Shown here one piece after another: positions 17,715-28,699 of a stretch of 64,000 bases of DNA; positions within the stretch are counted from its first letter, which is position 1, and every line of letters begins with the position of its first letter. Below the pieces are notes generated by a model. That model was not told where the DNA came from. It ran no database searches and saw nothing but the letters and a program-made list of their open reading frames with translations. The stretch is from Microvirga sp. BSC39. Its GTDB lineage: Bacteria; Pseudomonadota; Alphaproteobacteria; Rhizobiales; Beijerinckiaceae. The stretch is taken from NCBI RefSeq assembly GCF_000739015.1, contig NZ_JPUG01000062.1, forward strand, positions 248,001 through 312,000, given 5' to 3'. Made by a program: the position numbers and the translations under genes.

Positions 17715-18659
17715 TCAGTGCACTTCGGGAGCGAAAACCGAAGCGACCGCGCTGCCGATTTCGGCATAGCCCGTCTCGCGGCGCGGCGTGGCGTCGACGA
17801 TGGCGTAGTTGGAGCGGCTCGAGAACAGGGCTTCCAGCACCGAGAAGTTCATGCGGTGACCGCCGCAATAGGACCGGTAGGTGCCCAGCAGCGGCAGGCC
17901 GGCCAGCGACAGGTCGCCGATGGCGTCGAGGAGCTTGTGCCGGACGAACTCGTCGGCATAGCGCAGGCCTTCCGGGTTCATGATGCCGTCGTCGCCGATG
18001 GCCACGGTGTTGTCGAGGGAGGCGCCGAGCGCGAAGCCGGCGCTCCAGAGCTTCTCCACGTCGCGCATGAAGCCGAAGGTGCGGGCGCGGGAGATCTCGC
18101 GGCGGAACACGGAGGGGGAGAGGTCGATGGCCTTGCGCTGACGGCCGATCACCGGGGTCGGGAAATCGATCTCCACGTCGAGGCGGAAGGCGCGCTCGTT
18201 CGGGAGGAGCTCGGCGAAGGCCCGGCCCTGCGTGATGCGAACGGGCTTGAGAACCTTGATGTAGCGGCGGGTGACGCCCTGAGCCGTGATGCCGACCTGG
18301 TCGATGGCATCGATGAACGGCGCCGAGCTGCCGTCGAGGATCGGAACCTCCGGCCCGTCGATCTCGACGAGCACGTTGTCGATGCCGAGGCCAGCGAGAG
18401 CCGCCATGAGGTGTTCGATGGTGGCGACCGCGCCCGAGTCGCGGTCGCCGATGACCGTGCACAGCTCGGTGGCGGTCACCGCCAGATGCCGAGCATCGAT
18501 CAGACGGTCCAGGCCGCCCGGAAGGCCGGTGCGGAGGAAAGCAATGCCATGGTTCGCTTCAGCCGGGTGAAGGATCATCTTCACTTCATCTCCGGAATGG
18601 ACTCCGGTTCCGATGAGGGTCACGGCGGCGCGAAGCGTGGTTTGCTGGCTTTGCTTCAT
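17715..18659 (-). CDS. lpxC: UDP-3-O-acyl-N-acetylglucosamine deacetylase
   Basis: The 314-aa zinc amidase catalyses the committed step of lipid A synthesis. The zinc-binding residues are recognisable as the His in EHLMAALAGLGIDN (about residue 82) and the His and Asp in FVRHKLLDAIGDLSL (near residue 235). The catalytic His is in GGHRMN near 260. The ATG at 18659 is preceded by AGGACAC. A full CtrA box lies about 206 nt upstream in the gap to ftsZ. A 194-nt gap separates it from bamD. Confidence 0.96.
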   Translation of the reverse strand: MKQSQQTTLRAAVTLIGTGVHSGDEVKMILHPAEANHGIAFLRTGLPGGLDRLIDARHLAVTATELCTVIGDRDSGAVATIEHLMAALAGLGIDNVLVEIDGPEVPILDGSSAPFIDAIDQVGITAQGVTRRYIKVLKPVRITQGRAFAELLPNERAFRLDVEIDFPTPVIGRQRKAIDLSPSVFRREISRARTFGFMRDVEKLWSAGFALGASLDNTVAIGDDGIMNPEGLRYADEFVRHKLLDAIGDLSLAGLPLLGTYRSYCGGHRMNFSVLEALFSSRSNYAIVDATPRRETGYAEIGSAVASVFAPEVH

Positions 18660-18864
18660 GTGTCCTGGACCTCAATTACCCTTGTCGCCTGACAGAGCCT
18701 GTTTCGCCGGAGGAAGGTGCATTGTCTGCGTTGTGCTTCCCGCGGCAGGCTTCTTGTAGCGGTGCCCCTTTTGATGTCAGGCACCATAGTCCCGCTGTAT
18801 GGCCAGGCCAAATCACGCTTTCTTACCGTGTGTTACAAAGAGGATGAGTTCCAAGTCATTGATG

Positions 18865-18880
18865 TTAATGGTTTTTTAAC
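18865..18880 (-). promoter_or_regulatory. Candidate CtrA box between ftsZ and lpxC
   Basis: TTAA (18865-18868), N7, TTAAC (18876-18880) is a perfect match to the alphaproteobacterial CtrA consensus TTAA-N7-TTAA. It lies upstream of lpxC and just beyond the ftsZ terminator hairpin. It is the only full match I noticed in an intergenic region here. Confidence 0.4.
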
Positions 18881-18884
18881 GAAG

Positions 18885-18918
18885 AAGGCTCCCAGCCGGT
18901 GCGGGCTGGGAGCCTTTT
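18885..18918 (-). terminator. Strong hairpin terminator downstream of ftsZ
   Basis: GGCTCCCAGCC (18887-18897) pairs with the matching half at 18904-18914. A TTTT tract follows on the plus strand and TTCTTCG on the minus strand. It lies 32 nt past the ftsZ stop and would end the dcw transcript, making lpxC a separate unit. Confidence 0.75.
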
Positions 18919-18949
18919 GTAACAGCTGTAACAGCGCTGCTAGGCTTGC

Positions 18950-20641
18950 TTAGTTCGCCTGGCGGCGGAGGAAGGCGGGAATCTCCAGCTGGTCGTCCTC
19001 CGAAGCAGCCCGGGGAGCCGGAGCCGGCTGGCCCTGCGGCGGCCGCTGCGCCTGGGCCGGCATGGGCCGGCGGGCGTATTCGGCGTGAACCGAGGACATG
19101 GGCTGGCGCGGGACCTCCTGACGGGGCTCGGCGGGGGCCTGCTGCGGCTCCTCGCGGCGGCCGAAGCCGATGGTCGCGAGACGCTGGATCAGCGAAGGCT
19201 TGTGCTCCTGGGCCGGCTCCTCGCCGCGGCTGGCGCGCAGGGCGACCTGCCCGGGCATGGGCAGCTCGTCGATGCGGGGCATCCGGGCCGGACGCATGGC
19301 GCGCTCGGCCTGCGGCGGGATGAAGGCGCCCTGGTCCATCGGCTCCTCGTAGACCGGCTGCTGCGGAGCCGGAGCCTCGTAGGCAACCGCCTGCCGCGGC
19401 TGGGCCGGGGTGAGAACCACGTCGTCGCGCACGATCGGCTGGGGAGCGGGCTCCACAGGCTGGGCCGCAGCCACGGGAGCCGTCATCGGAGCCGGAGCCA
19501 GAACAGGCGAGCCCTGGGTCAGGATCGGAGCCGCCTTCACCGGTTCGGCTTGGGCGGCGGAGCGAAAGGTCGGCGTGGCCTGAGTGGCGCGGGCGCGGGC
19601 CTCGGCCCGCAGGCGCTCGGCAACCTCGGAGATGCGCTGCTCGGTGGCCGTGAGGTCGCCGCCGTTCTCCATGATCGCGTGATCGATGCCGGTCGCCACG
19701 ACGGACACGCGGATGATGCCCTCCAAGCTCTCGTCGAAGGTGGCGCCGAGGATGATGTTGGCATCCTGGTCCACTTCCTCGCGGATGCGGGTGGCCGCCT
19801 CGTCGAGTTCGTAGAGGGTGAGGTCGTTGCCGCCCGTGATGGAGATCAGCAGGCCGCGTGCGCCCTTCATCGACACGTCGTCGAGGAGCGGGTTGGCGAT
19901 GGCTGCTTCAGCGGCCCGGATGGCGCGCTTCTCGCCGGAGGCTTCGCCGGTGCCCATCATGGCCTTGCCCATGCCGCGCATGACGGAGCGCACGTCGGCG
20001 AAGTCGAGGTTGATGAGGCCTTCCTTCACCATCAGGTCGGTGATGCAGGCCACGCCCGAGTAGAGCACCTGGTCGGCCATGGCGAAGGCGTCCGCGAAGG
20101 TCGTCTTCTCGGTGGCGACCCGGAACAGGTTCTGGTTCGGGATCACGATGAGGGTGTCGACCGCCTGCTGCAGCTCGTTGATGCCGGCTTCCGCCAGCTT
20201 CATGCGGCGTACGCCTTCGAACTGGAACGGCTTCGTCACGACGCCGACGGTGAGGATGCCGAGCTCGCGTGCCGCGCGGGCCACGACCGGGGCAGCGCCC
20301 GTGCCGGTGCCGCCGCCCATGCCGGCGGTGATGAACACCATGTGCGAGCCAGCGAGCTGATCGCGGATCTCGTCGATCACCTCTTCGGCGGCCGCGCGCC
20401 CGACTTCCGGCTGCGAGCCGGCGCCGAGACCTTCGGTCACCTGAATGCCCATCTGAACCACGCGCTGGGCTTTGGAAGAAGCCAGTGCCTGTGCGTCGGT
20501 GTTCGACACCACGAACTCGACGCCCTCCAGACCCGATTCAATCATGTTGTTCACGGCATTGCCGCCGGCACCGCCGACGCCGAAAACCGTGATGTGCGGC
20601 CTGAGTTCCCGGATGTCCGGAGCTTGCTGATTGATAGCCAT
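18950..20641 (-). CDS. ftsZ: Cell-division GTPase FtsZ
   Basis: The 563-aa tubulin homologue forms the Z-ring. The tubulin signature GGGTGTG is near residue 110 and the synergy loop lies around [11 protein letters not shown]. The GTPase core ends near residue 320. A Pro/Ala/Gln-rich disordered linker of over 200 residues follows, typical of Hyphomicrobiales and much longer than in E. coli (383 aa in total). The C-terminal peptide LEIPAFLRR, which binds FtsA and other tethers, closes the protein. A 105-nt gap separates it from ftsA, unlike the overlapping junctions upstream, so it may have its own promoter. Confidence 0.98.
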   Translation of the reverse strand: MAINQQAPDIRELRPHITVFGVGGAGGNAVNNMIESGLEGVEFVVSNTDAQALASSKAQRVVQMGIQVTEGLGAGSQPEVGRAAAEEVIDEIRDQLAGSHMVFITAGMGGGTGTGAAPVVARAARELGILTVGVVTKPFQFEGVRRMKLAEAGINELQQAVDTLIVIPNQNLFRVATEKTTFADAFAMADQVLYSGVACITDLMVKEGLINLDFADVRSVMRGMGKAMMGTGEASGEKRAIRAAEAAIANPLLDDVSMKGARGLLISITGGNDLTLYELDEAATRIREEVDQDANIILGATFDESLEGIIRVSVVATGIDHAIMENGGDLTATEQRISEVAERLRAEARARATQATPTFRSAAQAEPVKAAPILTQGSPVLAPAPMTAPVAAAQPVEPAPQPIVRDDVVLTPAQPRQAVAYEAPAPQQPVYEEPMDQGAFIPPQAERAMRPARMPRIDELPMPGQVALRASRGEEPAQEHKPSLIQRLATIGFGRREEPQQAPAEPRQEVPRQPMSSVHAEYARRPMPAQAQRPPQGQPAPAPRAASEDDQLEIPAFLRRQAN

Positions 20642-20746
20642 GACCTGTGCCTCTTCTGGCCTTGTAGTGATGAGCGTTTGGCGGACGCTGACCTTTGTTT
20701 ACTTGAACTCTTCACGATGGCCCGCCGCGCCAACGCGTTACTCGTC

Positions 20747-22069
20747 TTAGAAACTATCGCGAATCCACCGGCCCATCCGAGAGAAGTAGCCGTCGGTTCC
20801 CGTACTCTGGAACAAGCCGCTGGACCGCGGCTCGAAATACTCGATGTGTGCCACCTGCGGATAAACCAGGAGGCCGACCACCGCCGAAAAGGCAGGGCCC
20901 TTTGCCGCTTCCGGCAGGCCCTTGATGCCGAGCGGACGCCCGACACGAACTTGGCCCTGCAAGATGCGGCGCGCCGTTTCCGGCAGCCCGACGAGCTGGC
21001 TTGCGCCGCCCGTCAGCACGACCCGCCGTCCGGCCTGGGCCGCAAAGCCCGCGCCCTTCAACCGGTCGCGCACGAGTTCGAGAACCTCCTCGACCCGCGG
21101 CTTGATGATGCGAACGAGATGCGACTTCGGCAGATGATTCGGAACGTCCCGTTCGTCCTCATCGACCTGCGGCACCGCGATCATGTCCCGGTCATCCGCG
21201 CTCGAAGCGATGGCGGAGCCGTAGAAGGTCTTGAGCCGTTCGGCAGCGGACACGCGGGTCGTGAGACCGCGCGCGATGTCCATGGTCACGTGATGACCGC
21301 CGACCGCGATGGCATCGGTGTGCACCAGATGCCCGTTGGAGAAGATGCCGACGCTCGTGGTGCCGCCGCCCATGTCGACCACCGCGCAGCCCATGTCGGC
21401 CTCATCGTCGACGAGGGCGGACAGGCCCGCTGCATAAGGGGTTGCGATCACAGCCTCGATTCCGAGATGGCACCGCTCGACCGCCAGCATGAGGTTGCGC
21501 GCGGCAGCCGCCTCGGACGTCACCACATGCAGATCGGCACCGAGGCGCTCGCCGATCATGCCGCCGGGATCCACGATATGGTTCTGCGCATCGAGCGAGA
21601 AGCCGGTGGGCAGGGCGTGCAGCACCGTGCGGCCGCGGCGCAGATCGTAGCTCGACGCCGCATCGAGCACGCGATGCACGTCGCCCTCGCTCACCGCGCC
21701 GCGCACGGGAACATGCGCCTCGAAATGCTCGGACGCGAGACGCCCGCCGGTGAGGTTCACGATCACCGACTGGATCTCGACCTTCGCCATCCGCTCGGCG
21801 GCATGCACGGCCTGTCGGATCGCAGCCTCGGCCGCTTCCAGATCGACGACCACGCCGCCCTTCAGACCCATGGACCGCTGATGGCCGATGCCGAGGATGC
21901 GCGCCACATGGGTGCGGCTGCGCAGCGACTCGACCTCGTCGGCCGGCTTCAGTTCCGCCACGACGCAGACGACCTTGCTCGTTCCCACGTCGAGCACCGA
22001 GAGAATGGTGCTCTTGCGTGCGGAGAGTGGCTTCAGGCGAGGCGTCAAACCGTGACCCGAGAGACTCAT
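20747..22069 (-). CDS. ftsA: Cell-division protein FtsA
   Basis: The 440-aa actin-like protein tethers FtsZ to the membrane. The actin-fold ATP sites are recognisable (SVLDVGTSKVVCVVAEL near residue 25; VVDMGGGTTSVGIF in the middle; VVLTGGASQLVGL near 355). The C-terminal amphipathic anchor (GRWIRDSF) is intact. ATG at 22069 (MSLSGHGL) overlaps the ftsQ stop (ATGA). The longer open frame upstream is only the ftsQ region in another frame. Confidence 0.96.
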   Translation of the reverse strand: MSLSGHGLTPRLKPLSARKSTILSVLDVGTSKVVCVVAELKPADEVESLRSRTHVARILGIGHQRSMGLKGGVVVDLEAAEAAIRQAVHAAERMAKVEIQSVIVNLTGGRLASEHFEAHVPVRGAVSEGDVHRVLDAASSYDLRRGRTVLHALPTGFSLDAQNHIVDPGGMIGERLGADLHVVTSEAAAARNLMLAVERCHLGIEAVIATPYAAGLSALVDDEADMGCAVVDMGGGTTSVGIFSNGHLVHTDAIAVGGHHVTMDIARGLTTRVSAAERLKTFYGSAIASSADDRDMIAVPQVDEDERDVPNHLPKSHLVRIIKPRVEEVLELVRDRLKGAGFAAQAGRRVVLTGGASQLVGLPETARRILQGQVRVGRPLGIKGLPEAAKGPAFSAVVGLLVYPQVAHIEYFEPRSSGLFQSTGTDGYFSRMGRWIRDSF

Positions 22070-23019
22070 GTATCGACCCCCTTGCCGCGCATTGGTTTTT
22101 TCTTGAGTGCCTCGGCGCGGGCCAAGGCGGCCTCTTCCGTCAAGCGGACGACGACGCGATCCGCCATGCGCAGATCGATCGCCAGCACGTCCTTTTCCAG
22201 AATCTTCTGCTCGTGTTCGAGCTTCACGAGACGGGCCAGCGCCTCGGTGGCCCCGATCTCCGGCAGGCGCACGTCCATGCCGTTGTCCATCTTCAGCGTC
22301 CAGCGCCGCCCGGCCACGAGCGTGCCGGCGCGGATGCGCTGTTTCAGCGGGCCGGCTGCCTCGACGAGAGCGAGATAGTCCTTGCTGCGGACATTGGCGC
22401 CCTCGCCCACCACGAAGGGCAGTTTGAGATAGCGCTCGTCCTGCATGAGGTCGATCACCGTGCCGTCGGCCGCAACGACGAAGAGCTCGCCGTTGTTCTG
22501 CCAGATCGCATGAGCTTCGCGCTCGGCCAGCGTGATGACGAGTTCGTTCGGATAGAGCTTGCGCACGGTCGCCGACTTGACCATCGGGACGCGCTCGAGG
22601 CGCTCGCGCAGGTCGTTCACGTCGAGGAAGGCGAGGGACAGCCTGCCGTTGATGCCGGCCGCCGCGAGAACCTCTTTCTCGCCCATCTGCGAGATGCCGG
22701 AGATCGTCACCTGCTCGAGGCCGAGACCCACGGTGCGCGCCAGCGCATGGTGCGGCTCGCCGTGCTGGCGGATGAAATCGTCGATATGCCCGCCCTGCCA
22801 GAGGCCGTAGCCGACGACCGCCGAGAAGAAGGCGAGCGTCAGGCCGGTTCCGAGGAAGCGTGGGAGGCGTTGCTCGATCGGCGCGACGGAGCGGCGGCGC
22901 ACGCTGCCGGAGGATCCAAAGAGCTTTCTGATTCGGGAGGGCTGCTTGAACGGGGAAGCGGGCCTCCGGCCCCCGGAGGCAGCGCGCGCAACGGCGAATC
23001 CGGCCGGATAGGCCGTCAT
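22066..23019 (-). CDS. ftsQ: Cell-division protein FtsQ
   Basis: The 317-aa bitopic divisome protein has a basic cytoplasmic N-terminus, a single membrane helix (GLTLAFFSAVVGYGLW, about residues 65-80), a POTRA domain (VTISGISQMGEKEVLAAAG) and a beta domain. ATG at 23019 is favoured because it forms an ATGA overlap with ddlB; an in-frame ATG at 23049 would run 30 nt further into ddlB. Its stop overlaps the ftsA start. Confidence 0.94.
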   Translation of the reverse strand: MTAYPAGFAVARAASGGRRPASPFKQPSRIRKLFGSSGSVRRRSVAPIEQRLPRFLGTGLTLAFFSAVVGYGLWQGGHIDDFIRQHGEPHHALARTVGLGLEQVTISGISQMGEKEVLAAAGINGRLSLAFLDVNDLRERLERVPMVKSATVRKLYPNELVITLAEREAHAIWQNNGELFVVAADGTVIDLMQDERYLKLPFVVGEGANVRSKDYLALVEAAGPLKQRIRAGTLVAGRRWTLKMDNGMDVRLPEIGATEALARLVKLEHEQKILEKDVLAIDLRMADRVVVRLTEEAALARAEALKKKPMRGKGVDT

Positions 23020-23939
23020 CGGTTGCAGGTAGCGTCCTCCACCATCCATTGCACAAGCTCGCCAAACGTATAGCCCGCATGGGCTGCCAGTTCTGGCACC
23101 AAGCTCGTCTCGGTCATGCCGGGTTGCGTGTTGACCTCCAGAACGACGAGTTCCCCGGTTCCCCCAGGAGTATCGTCGTACCGCAAGTCGGCGCGGCTGA
23201 TTCCCCGACAGCCGAGCGCTTGATGCGCCGTTAACGCCAACTCTTGGACCTTTTGGTAAATATTCGGTTTAATTTCTGCCGGGAGGACGTGAATGGAGCC
23301 CCCCTTCACATATTTCGCATCGTAATCGTAGAAGACCCCGGTGGCAGGCCGGATGTCGATGACCCCGAGCGCCTTGTCGCCCATCACCGCGCAGGTCAGC
23401 TCGCGGCCCGCAACATAAGATTCCACAAGGACTTGGTCGCCGAACGACCAGTCTTCGCGCAGCAGTTCCTGGGGCGGATGGGAGCGGTCCTCGCGGACGA
23501 TGATGACCCCGTAGGACGAGCCCTCGCTGATCGGCTTGATCACATAGGGCGCCGGCAGGACGTGGCTTTTCGCCGCCTCGAAACGGTTAACGACCAGCCC
23601 TTTGGGAACCGGCACGCCGGCCGATTCCATGACGATTTTCGCCTTTTCCTTCTGCATGGCGAGCGCCGAGGCGAGGACGCCGGAATGGGTGTAGGGAATT
23701 CTTAACAGTTCGAGCAGGCCCTGAATGGTCCCGTCCTCGCCTACCCGCCCGTGCAGCGCGTTGAACACCACGTCCGGGGCAACCGCCTGGAGAACGGTCG
23801 CAATATCGGATTGCACGTCGATGGGAGTGACCTTGTAGCCCTGGCCTTCGAGGGCCTTGCAGCAGGCCCGGCCCGACGCCAAGCTGACCTCGCGCTCCGC
23901 CGACCAGCCGCCATAAAGGATGGCAACATGCTTCGCCAT
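23016..23939 (-). CDS. ddlB: D-alanine--D-alanine ligase
   Basis: The 307-aa ATP-grasp enzyme makes the D-Ala-D-Ala dipeptide for peptidoglycan. The N-terminal VAILYGGWSAEREVSL motif, the ATP-grasp KPISEGSSYGV loop and the metal-binding VLEVNTQPGMTETSL near the end are all present. GGGAG precedes the ATG. The stop overlaps the ftsQ start. A 162-nt gap filled by two palindromes separates it from murB. Confidence 0.97.
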   Translation of the reverse strand: MAKHVAILYGGWSAEREVSLASGRACCKALEGQGYKVTPIDVQSDIATVLQAVAPDVVFNALHGRVGEDGTIQGLLELLRIPYTHSGVLASALAMQKEKAKIVMESAGVPVPKGLVVNRFEAAKSHVLPAPYVIKPISEGSSYGVIIVREDRSHPPQELLREDWSFGDQVLVESYVAGRELTCAVMGDKALGVIDIRPATGVFYDYDAKYVKGGSIHVLPAEIKPNIYQKVQELALTAHQALGCRGISRADLRYDDTPGGTGELVVLEVNTQPGMTETSLVPELAAHAGYTFGELVQWMVEDATCNR

Positions 23940-23998
23940 GGGTGTCTCCCGTCATGCGCCCGGCGACACCGGGTCAGAAAGTGATTCGTGTCAGGACC

Positions 23999-24051
23999 GG
24001 ATCATCGGACCCAAAAGTGGATTTGCACTTTTGGGATCAATCCGATGCTCC
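23999..24051. repeat. Dispersed palindrome, GAGCATCGG type (reverse orientation)
   Basis: GGATCATCGGACCC and GGGATCAATCCGATGCTCC flank an inner AAAAGTGG / CACTTTT. It is the reverse complement arrangement of the copy at 5317-5367 and is paired with the companion palindrome at 24062-24115. It lies between murB and ddlB. Confidence 0.8.
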
Positions 24052-24061
24052 TTCTCTTAGC

Positions 24062-24115
24062 TGGCGCATCGTTCGGAGCGGAAAACCGGATCCACTTTTC
24101 CTTACGATGCGCTGG
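24062..24115. repeat. Dispersed palindrome, companion type, overlapping the murB stop
   Basis: Ends TGGCGCATCG and CGATGCGCTGG enclose a GCGGAAAACCGG / CCACTTTTCC core. It is the reverse complement type of 5252-5304. It provides the last codons and the TAA stop of murB (24104-24102). Confidence 0.8.
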
Positions 24116-25024
24116 GCAACCCGACCCGCTTGATCTCCCATTCGAGCTCCACGCCCGACATCTCGCGGACGCGGCGGCGGACTTCCTCGCCCAGGCCCTC
24201 GATATCGGCCGCGGAGGCGGAGCCATGGTTGATCAGGAAGTTGCAGTGCATCTCGGACACCTGGGCATCGCCCACCCGAAGCCCCCGGCACCCGGCGGCA
24301 TCGACCAGCTCCCAGGCCTTCTTGCCCGGCGGGTTCTTGAAGGTGGAGCCGCCCGTGCGGGTGTTGACCGGCTGGGTCGAGGAGCGCGCCTCGGTGATGG
24401 CGTTCATCTCAGCCAGAATCTCTTCCGGATTGCCGGGCCGGCCCTCGAACAGCGCCTCGGTGAAGATCACGTCGTCCGGCACGGAAGAATGGCGGTAGGT
24501 GAAGCCCATCTGGGCGTTGGTGAACGTCACCGCCTCGCCCGTACGGGTCACGCCTTTGGCTTCGACGAGCACATCCTTGGTCTCGCCGCCATAGGCGCCT
24601 CCGTTCATGCGCAAGGCTCCGCCGATGGTGCCGGGAATGCCGCGCAGGAAGGACAGGCCTGCAATGCCAGCCTCGGCGGCCGCGCGCGCCACCTTCACGT
24701 CGGGAGCGCCGGCGCCGGCGCGCACGCGCAGGCCGGGCTCCACTGACATCTCGGCAAAACCCTTGCCGAGACGAATCACCACGCCTTCCCAGCCGCCGTC
24801 GCGGATGAGCAGGTTGGAGCCGAGCCCCACCACGAGAACCGGCACGCTGCGGTCGAGGCGCTGCAGGAAATACGCGAGGTCGTCGGCGTCCACCGGCGTG
24901 AACAGCACCTGCGCCGGGCCGCCCGTGCGGAACCACGACAAAGGCGCCGTCGGGGCATTCGCCTCCAGCTTGCCGCGCAGTTCCGGCATGCGGGATTTCA
25001 GGTCGGGCGTGACGTCCGCGAACA

Positions 25025-25025
<1 letters not shown>
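24102..25025 (-). CDS. murB: UDP-N-acetylenolpyruvoylglucosamine reductase
   Basis: The 307-aa FAD enzyme reduces UDP-GlcNAc-enolpyruvate to UDP-MurNAc. FAD-binding features are [12 protein letters not shown] near residue 31, [13 protein letters not shown] near 67 and [20 protein letters not shown] near 130. The catalytic Ser is in TGGSTFKNP near 225. The start overlaps the murC stop by one base (TGATG). The C-terminal end lies in a dispersed palindrome. Confidence 0.97.
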
Positions 25026-26436
<1,411 letters not shown>

Positions 26437-26440
<4 letters not shown>

Positions 26441-27555
26441 GGGCTTTTTCCGTTATGACTCGAAGGAATGAGGGTGAGGACGGCCTGAGCCAGGCGCTCG
26501 GCCGCATCCGTGATGCTGGCGCTATGTGCGGCGGCGGCGGCCTGGGTCAAGCGGTCAGGCTCTTGAAAATAGGCTTGAATCTCGCCGGCCAGCCGCTCAG
26601 GGGTGAAGTCCGATTGCGAACAAACGATGGCGGCGCCCAGATCTCCGAGGGTTTTGGCGTTGGCCGCCTGGTCTTGATCGAGGGAGCCCGGCAGGGGCAC
26701 GAGGATCGAGGGACGGCCGATCACGGCCAGTTCCGCCACGGTTGAGGCGCCGGAGCGGGAGACCACGAGATGAGCCCCTGCTAGCCGGTGCGGCAGGTCC
26801 TTGAAGAACGGCTCGGCCTCGAATTCCACATTCAAGCGCCGGTAATGGGCAACGACCCGCTCCAGGTCCTCCCCCCTCGCCTGCTGGGTGACGGCGATGC
26901 GGGCGCGAAGCTCCGCAGGCAGCTTCTCGATGGCGGGCGGCACCACATCGCTCATGACCCGGGCGCCCTGGCTGCCGCCGACCACGAGAAGGCGCAGCTT
27001 TCCATCGGCTTGCAACGGAGCATAGGCCTGCTTCGCCGCCTCCAGCACCGCCGGACGGATCGGGTTGCCCGTGTGAATGACCTTTCCCGGGACGTTGGCC
27101 GGGATGCCCGTGATGCCGGCAAAGCCCGTGGCGATCACGGTGGCGCGGCGGGCGAGCAGGCGGTTGGCCCGGCCCATCACGCCGTTCGCCTCGTGGATCA
27201 CCGTCGGCACCTTGAGGAGCGAGGCGGCGATGACCGGCGGGACCGTGGGATAGCCGCCGAAGCCCACGACCACGGCGGGCTTCATCCGACGGATCTCGGA
27301 CAGGGACTTCAGGGTCCCCTGCCCGAGCATGAGGGCGGCCTTCGCCATCTGCGGGACGGAGCGGCCCGACGGGGTGGCGGATGGGATCTCGACGATCTCG
27401 TCGGCCGGGAACGAGCCCGCATAGGCGTTGGCGCGCTTGTCGGTGGCAAGCGCCACCCTGGCGCCGGACGCCTTCAGGGCGTTGGCCAGGGCCTCGGCCG
27501 GAAAGAGATGACCGCCGGTGCCGCCGGCGGTCAGAAGAATGAGAGAAGCGTTCAT
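26437..27555 (-). CDS. murG: Lipid I:UDP-GlcNAc transferase MurG
   Basis: The 372-aa GT-B glycosyltransferase converts lipid I to lipid II at the inner face of the membrane. The Gly-rich loop [17 protein letters not shown] is at the N-terminus. The UDP-GlcNAc site is recognisable in [20 protein letters not shown] and the following [13 protein letters not shown] at 27555 (MNASLILL) is chosen; the longer open frame runs into ftsW. It starts 2 nt after the ftsW stop. Confidence 0.97.
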
Positions 27556-27557
27556 GC

Positions 27558-28697
27558 TCACATCCGATCCTGGCCGAAATGGTCCATCATCTCGGCACGC
27601 GGGCGCCGCCGCGTGAGCGCGATAAGAAAGCCCATGCCGAGCGCCAGCGACAGGAGCGATGAGCCGCCGTAGGAGATGAAGGGCAGCGTCATGCCCTTGG
27701 CCGGCATGAGATGCACGTTCACCATCATGTTGATGCAGGCCTGCAGGCCGAACATGAAGATGAGGCCCGTGGCGGCCAGCCGGCAGAAGGTGTCCTCGTT
27801 GCGGCGCGCGAGCATGAGGCCGCGCAGCACGATGAAGGCGAAGACCATGAGCAGCGCGATGCACACGATGATGCCGAACTCCTCCGCCGTCACGGCGAAG
27901 ATGAAGTCCGTATGCGCGTCGGGCAGGATGCGCTTGACCGAACCCTCGCCCGGGCCGCGTCCGAGCCAGCCCCCGCGGGAGAACGACTCCATGGCGGTGT
28001 CGACCTGGAAGGTGTCGCCGGAATCCTTATCGAGGAAGCGTTCGATGCGGGCGCGCACGTGCGGCAGGAACTGATAGGCAGCACCGATGCCCAACAGCCC
28101 GGCGCCGCCGAGGCCCATGACCCAGAACCAGTGCAGGCCGGCGACGAAGAACAGGCCGCACCACACGATGGTGACGAGCATGGTCTGGCCGAAATCCGGC
28201 TGCAGGATGAGCGGAACGATGGTCGCGGGCAGAAGCAGGAACGCCAGCAGCGTGCCCGGCACGTCCTTGCGCCGCGCGCCTTCCGAGAAGGCCCAGGCCG
28301 AGAGCACAACGAAGGCGGGCTTCACGAACTCGGAGGGTTGCAGGCCGAGGGGGCCGATCATGATCCAGCGATGCGCGCCCTTGATCTCGGGACCGTACTG
28401 GAAGGCCAGCAGGATCAGCACCATGCCCGCCGCATAGACGATGAGAGCCAGGCGCCTGAGATGGCGCAGGGACAGGAACGACACGGTGAGGATGATGCAC
28501 AGGGCCGGGACGAGGAACATCACCTGCCGGTTCACGAAGTGGAACGTGGAGAGCCCGAGCCGCTCCGCAACCGGCGGACCGCCGGCCATGAGGAAGACGA
28601 GGCCCGCCAGCATGAGGATGGCGAGGCCCGCGAGAAGCGAGCGGTCGACCGTCCACCACCAATCGCCGAAAGCCGAGCGTTCCGCGCGTGACACCAT
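27558..28697 (-). CDS. ftsW: Peptidoglycan glycosyltransferase FtsW (SEDS family)
   Basis: The 379-aa polytopic inner-membrane protein has about ten helices and polymerises lipid II at the septum with FtsI. SEDS motifs include GAHRWIMIGPLGLQPSEFVKP, the conserved Asp region SGDTFQVDTA, and PAKGMTLPFISYGGSSLL near the end. ATG at 28697 lies 2 nt after the murD stop; the longer open frame is murD sequence in another frame. Confidence 0.97.
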   Translation of the reverse strand: MVSRAERSAFGDWWWTVDRSLLAGLAILMLAGLVFLMAGGPPVAERLGLSTFHFVNRQVMFLVPALCIILTVSFLSLRHLRRLALIVYAAGMVLILLAFQYGPEIKGAHRWIMIGPLGLQPSEFVKPAFVVLSAWAFSEGARRKDVPGTLLAFLLLPATIVPLILQPDFGQTMLVTIVWCGLFFVAGLHWFWVMGLGGAGLLGIGAAYQFLPHVRARIERFLDKDSGDTFQVDTAMESFSRGGWLGRGPGEGSVKRILPDAHTDFIFAVTAEEFGIIVCIALLMVFAFIVLRGLMLARRNEDTFCRLAATGLIFMFGLQACINMMVNVHLMPAKGMTLPFISYGGSSLLSLALGMGFLIALTRRRPRAEMMDHFGQDRM

Positions 28698-28699
28698 CT

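Noticed and set aside
18717..18953. A 78-codon plus-strand ORF between lpxC and ftsZ
   Set aside because: It runs through the CtrA box and the ftsZ terminator hairpin and overlaps the ftsZ end; no ribosome-binding site or family match.
19085..22378. A 1097-codon open frame on the plus strand opposite ftsZ, ftsA and part of ftsQ
   Set aside because: It is the antisense shadow of high-GC genes with strong family matches on the minus strand; its translation is His/Arg/Gly-rich with no domain.
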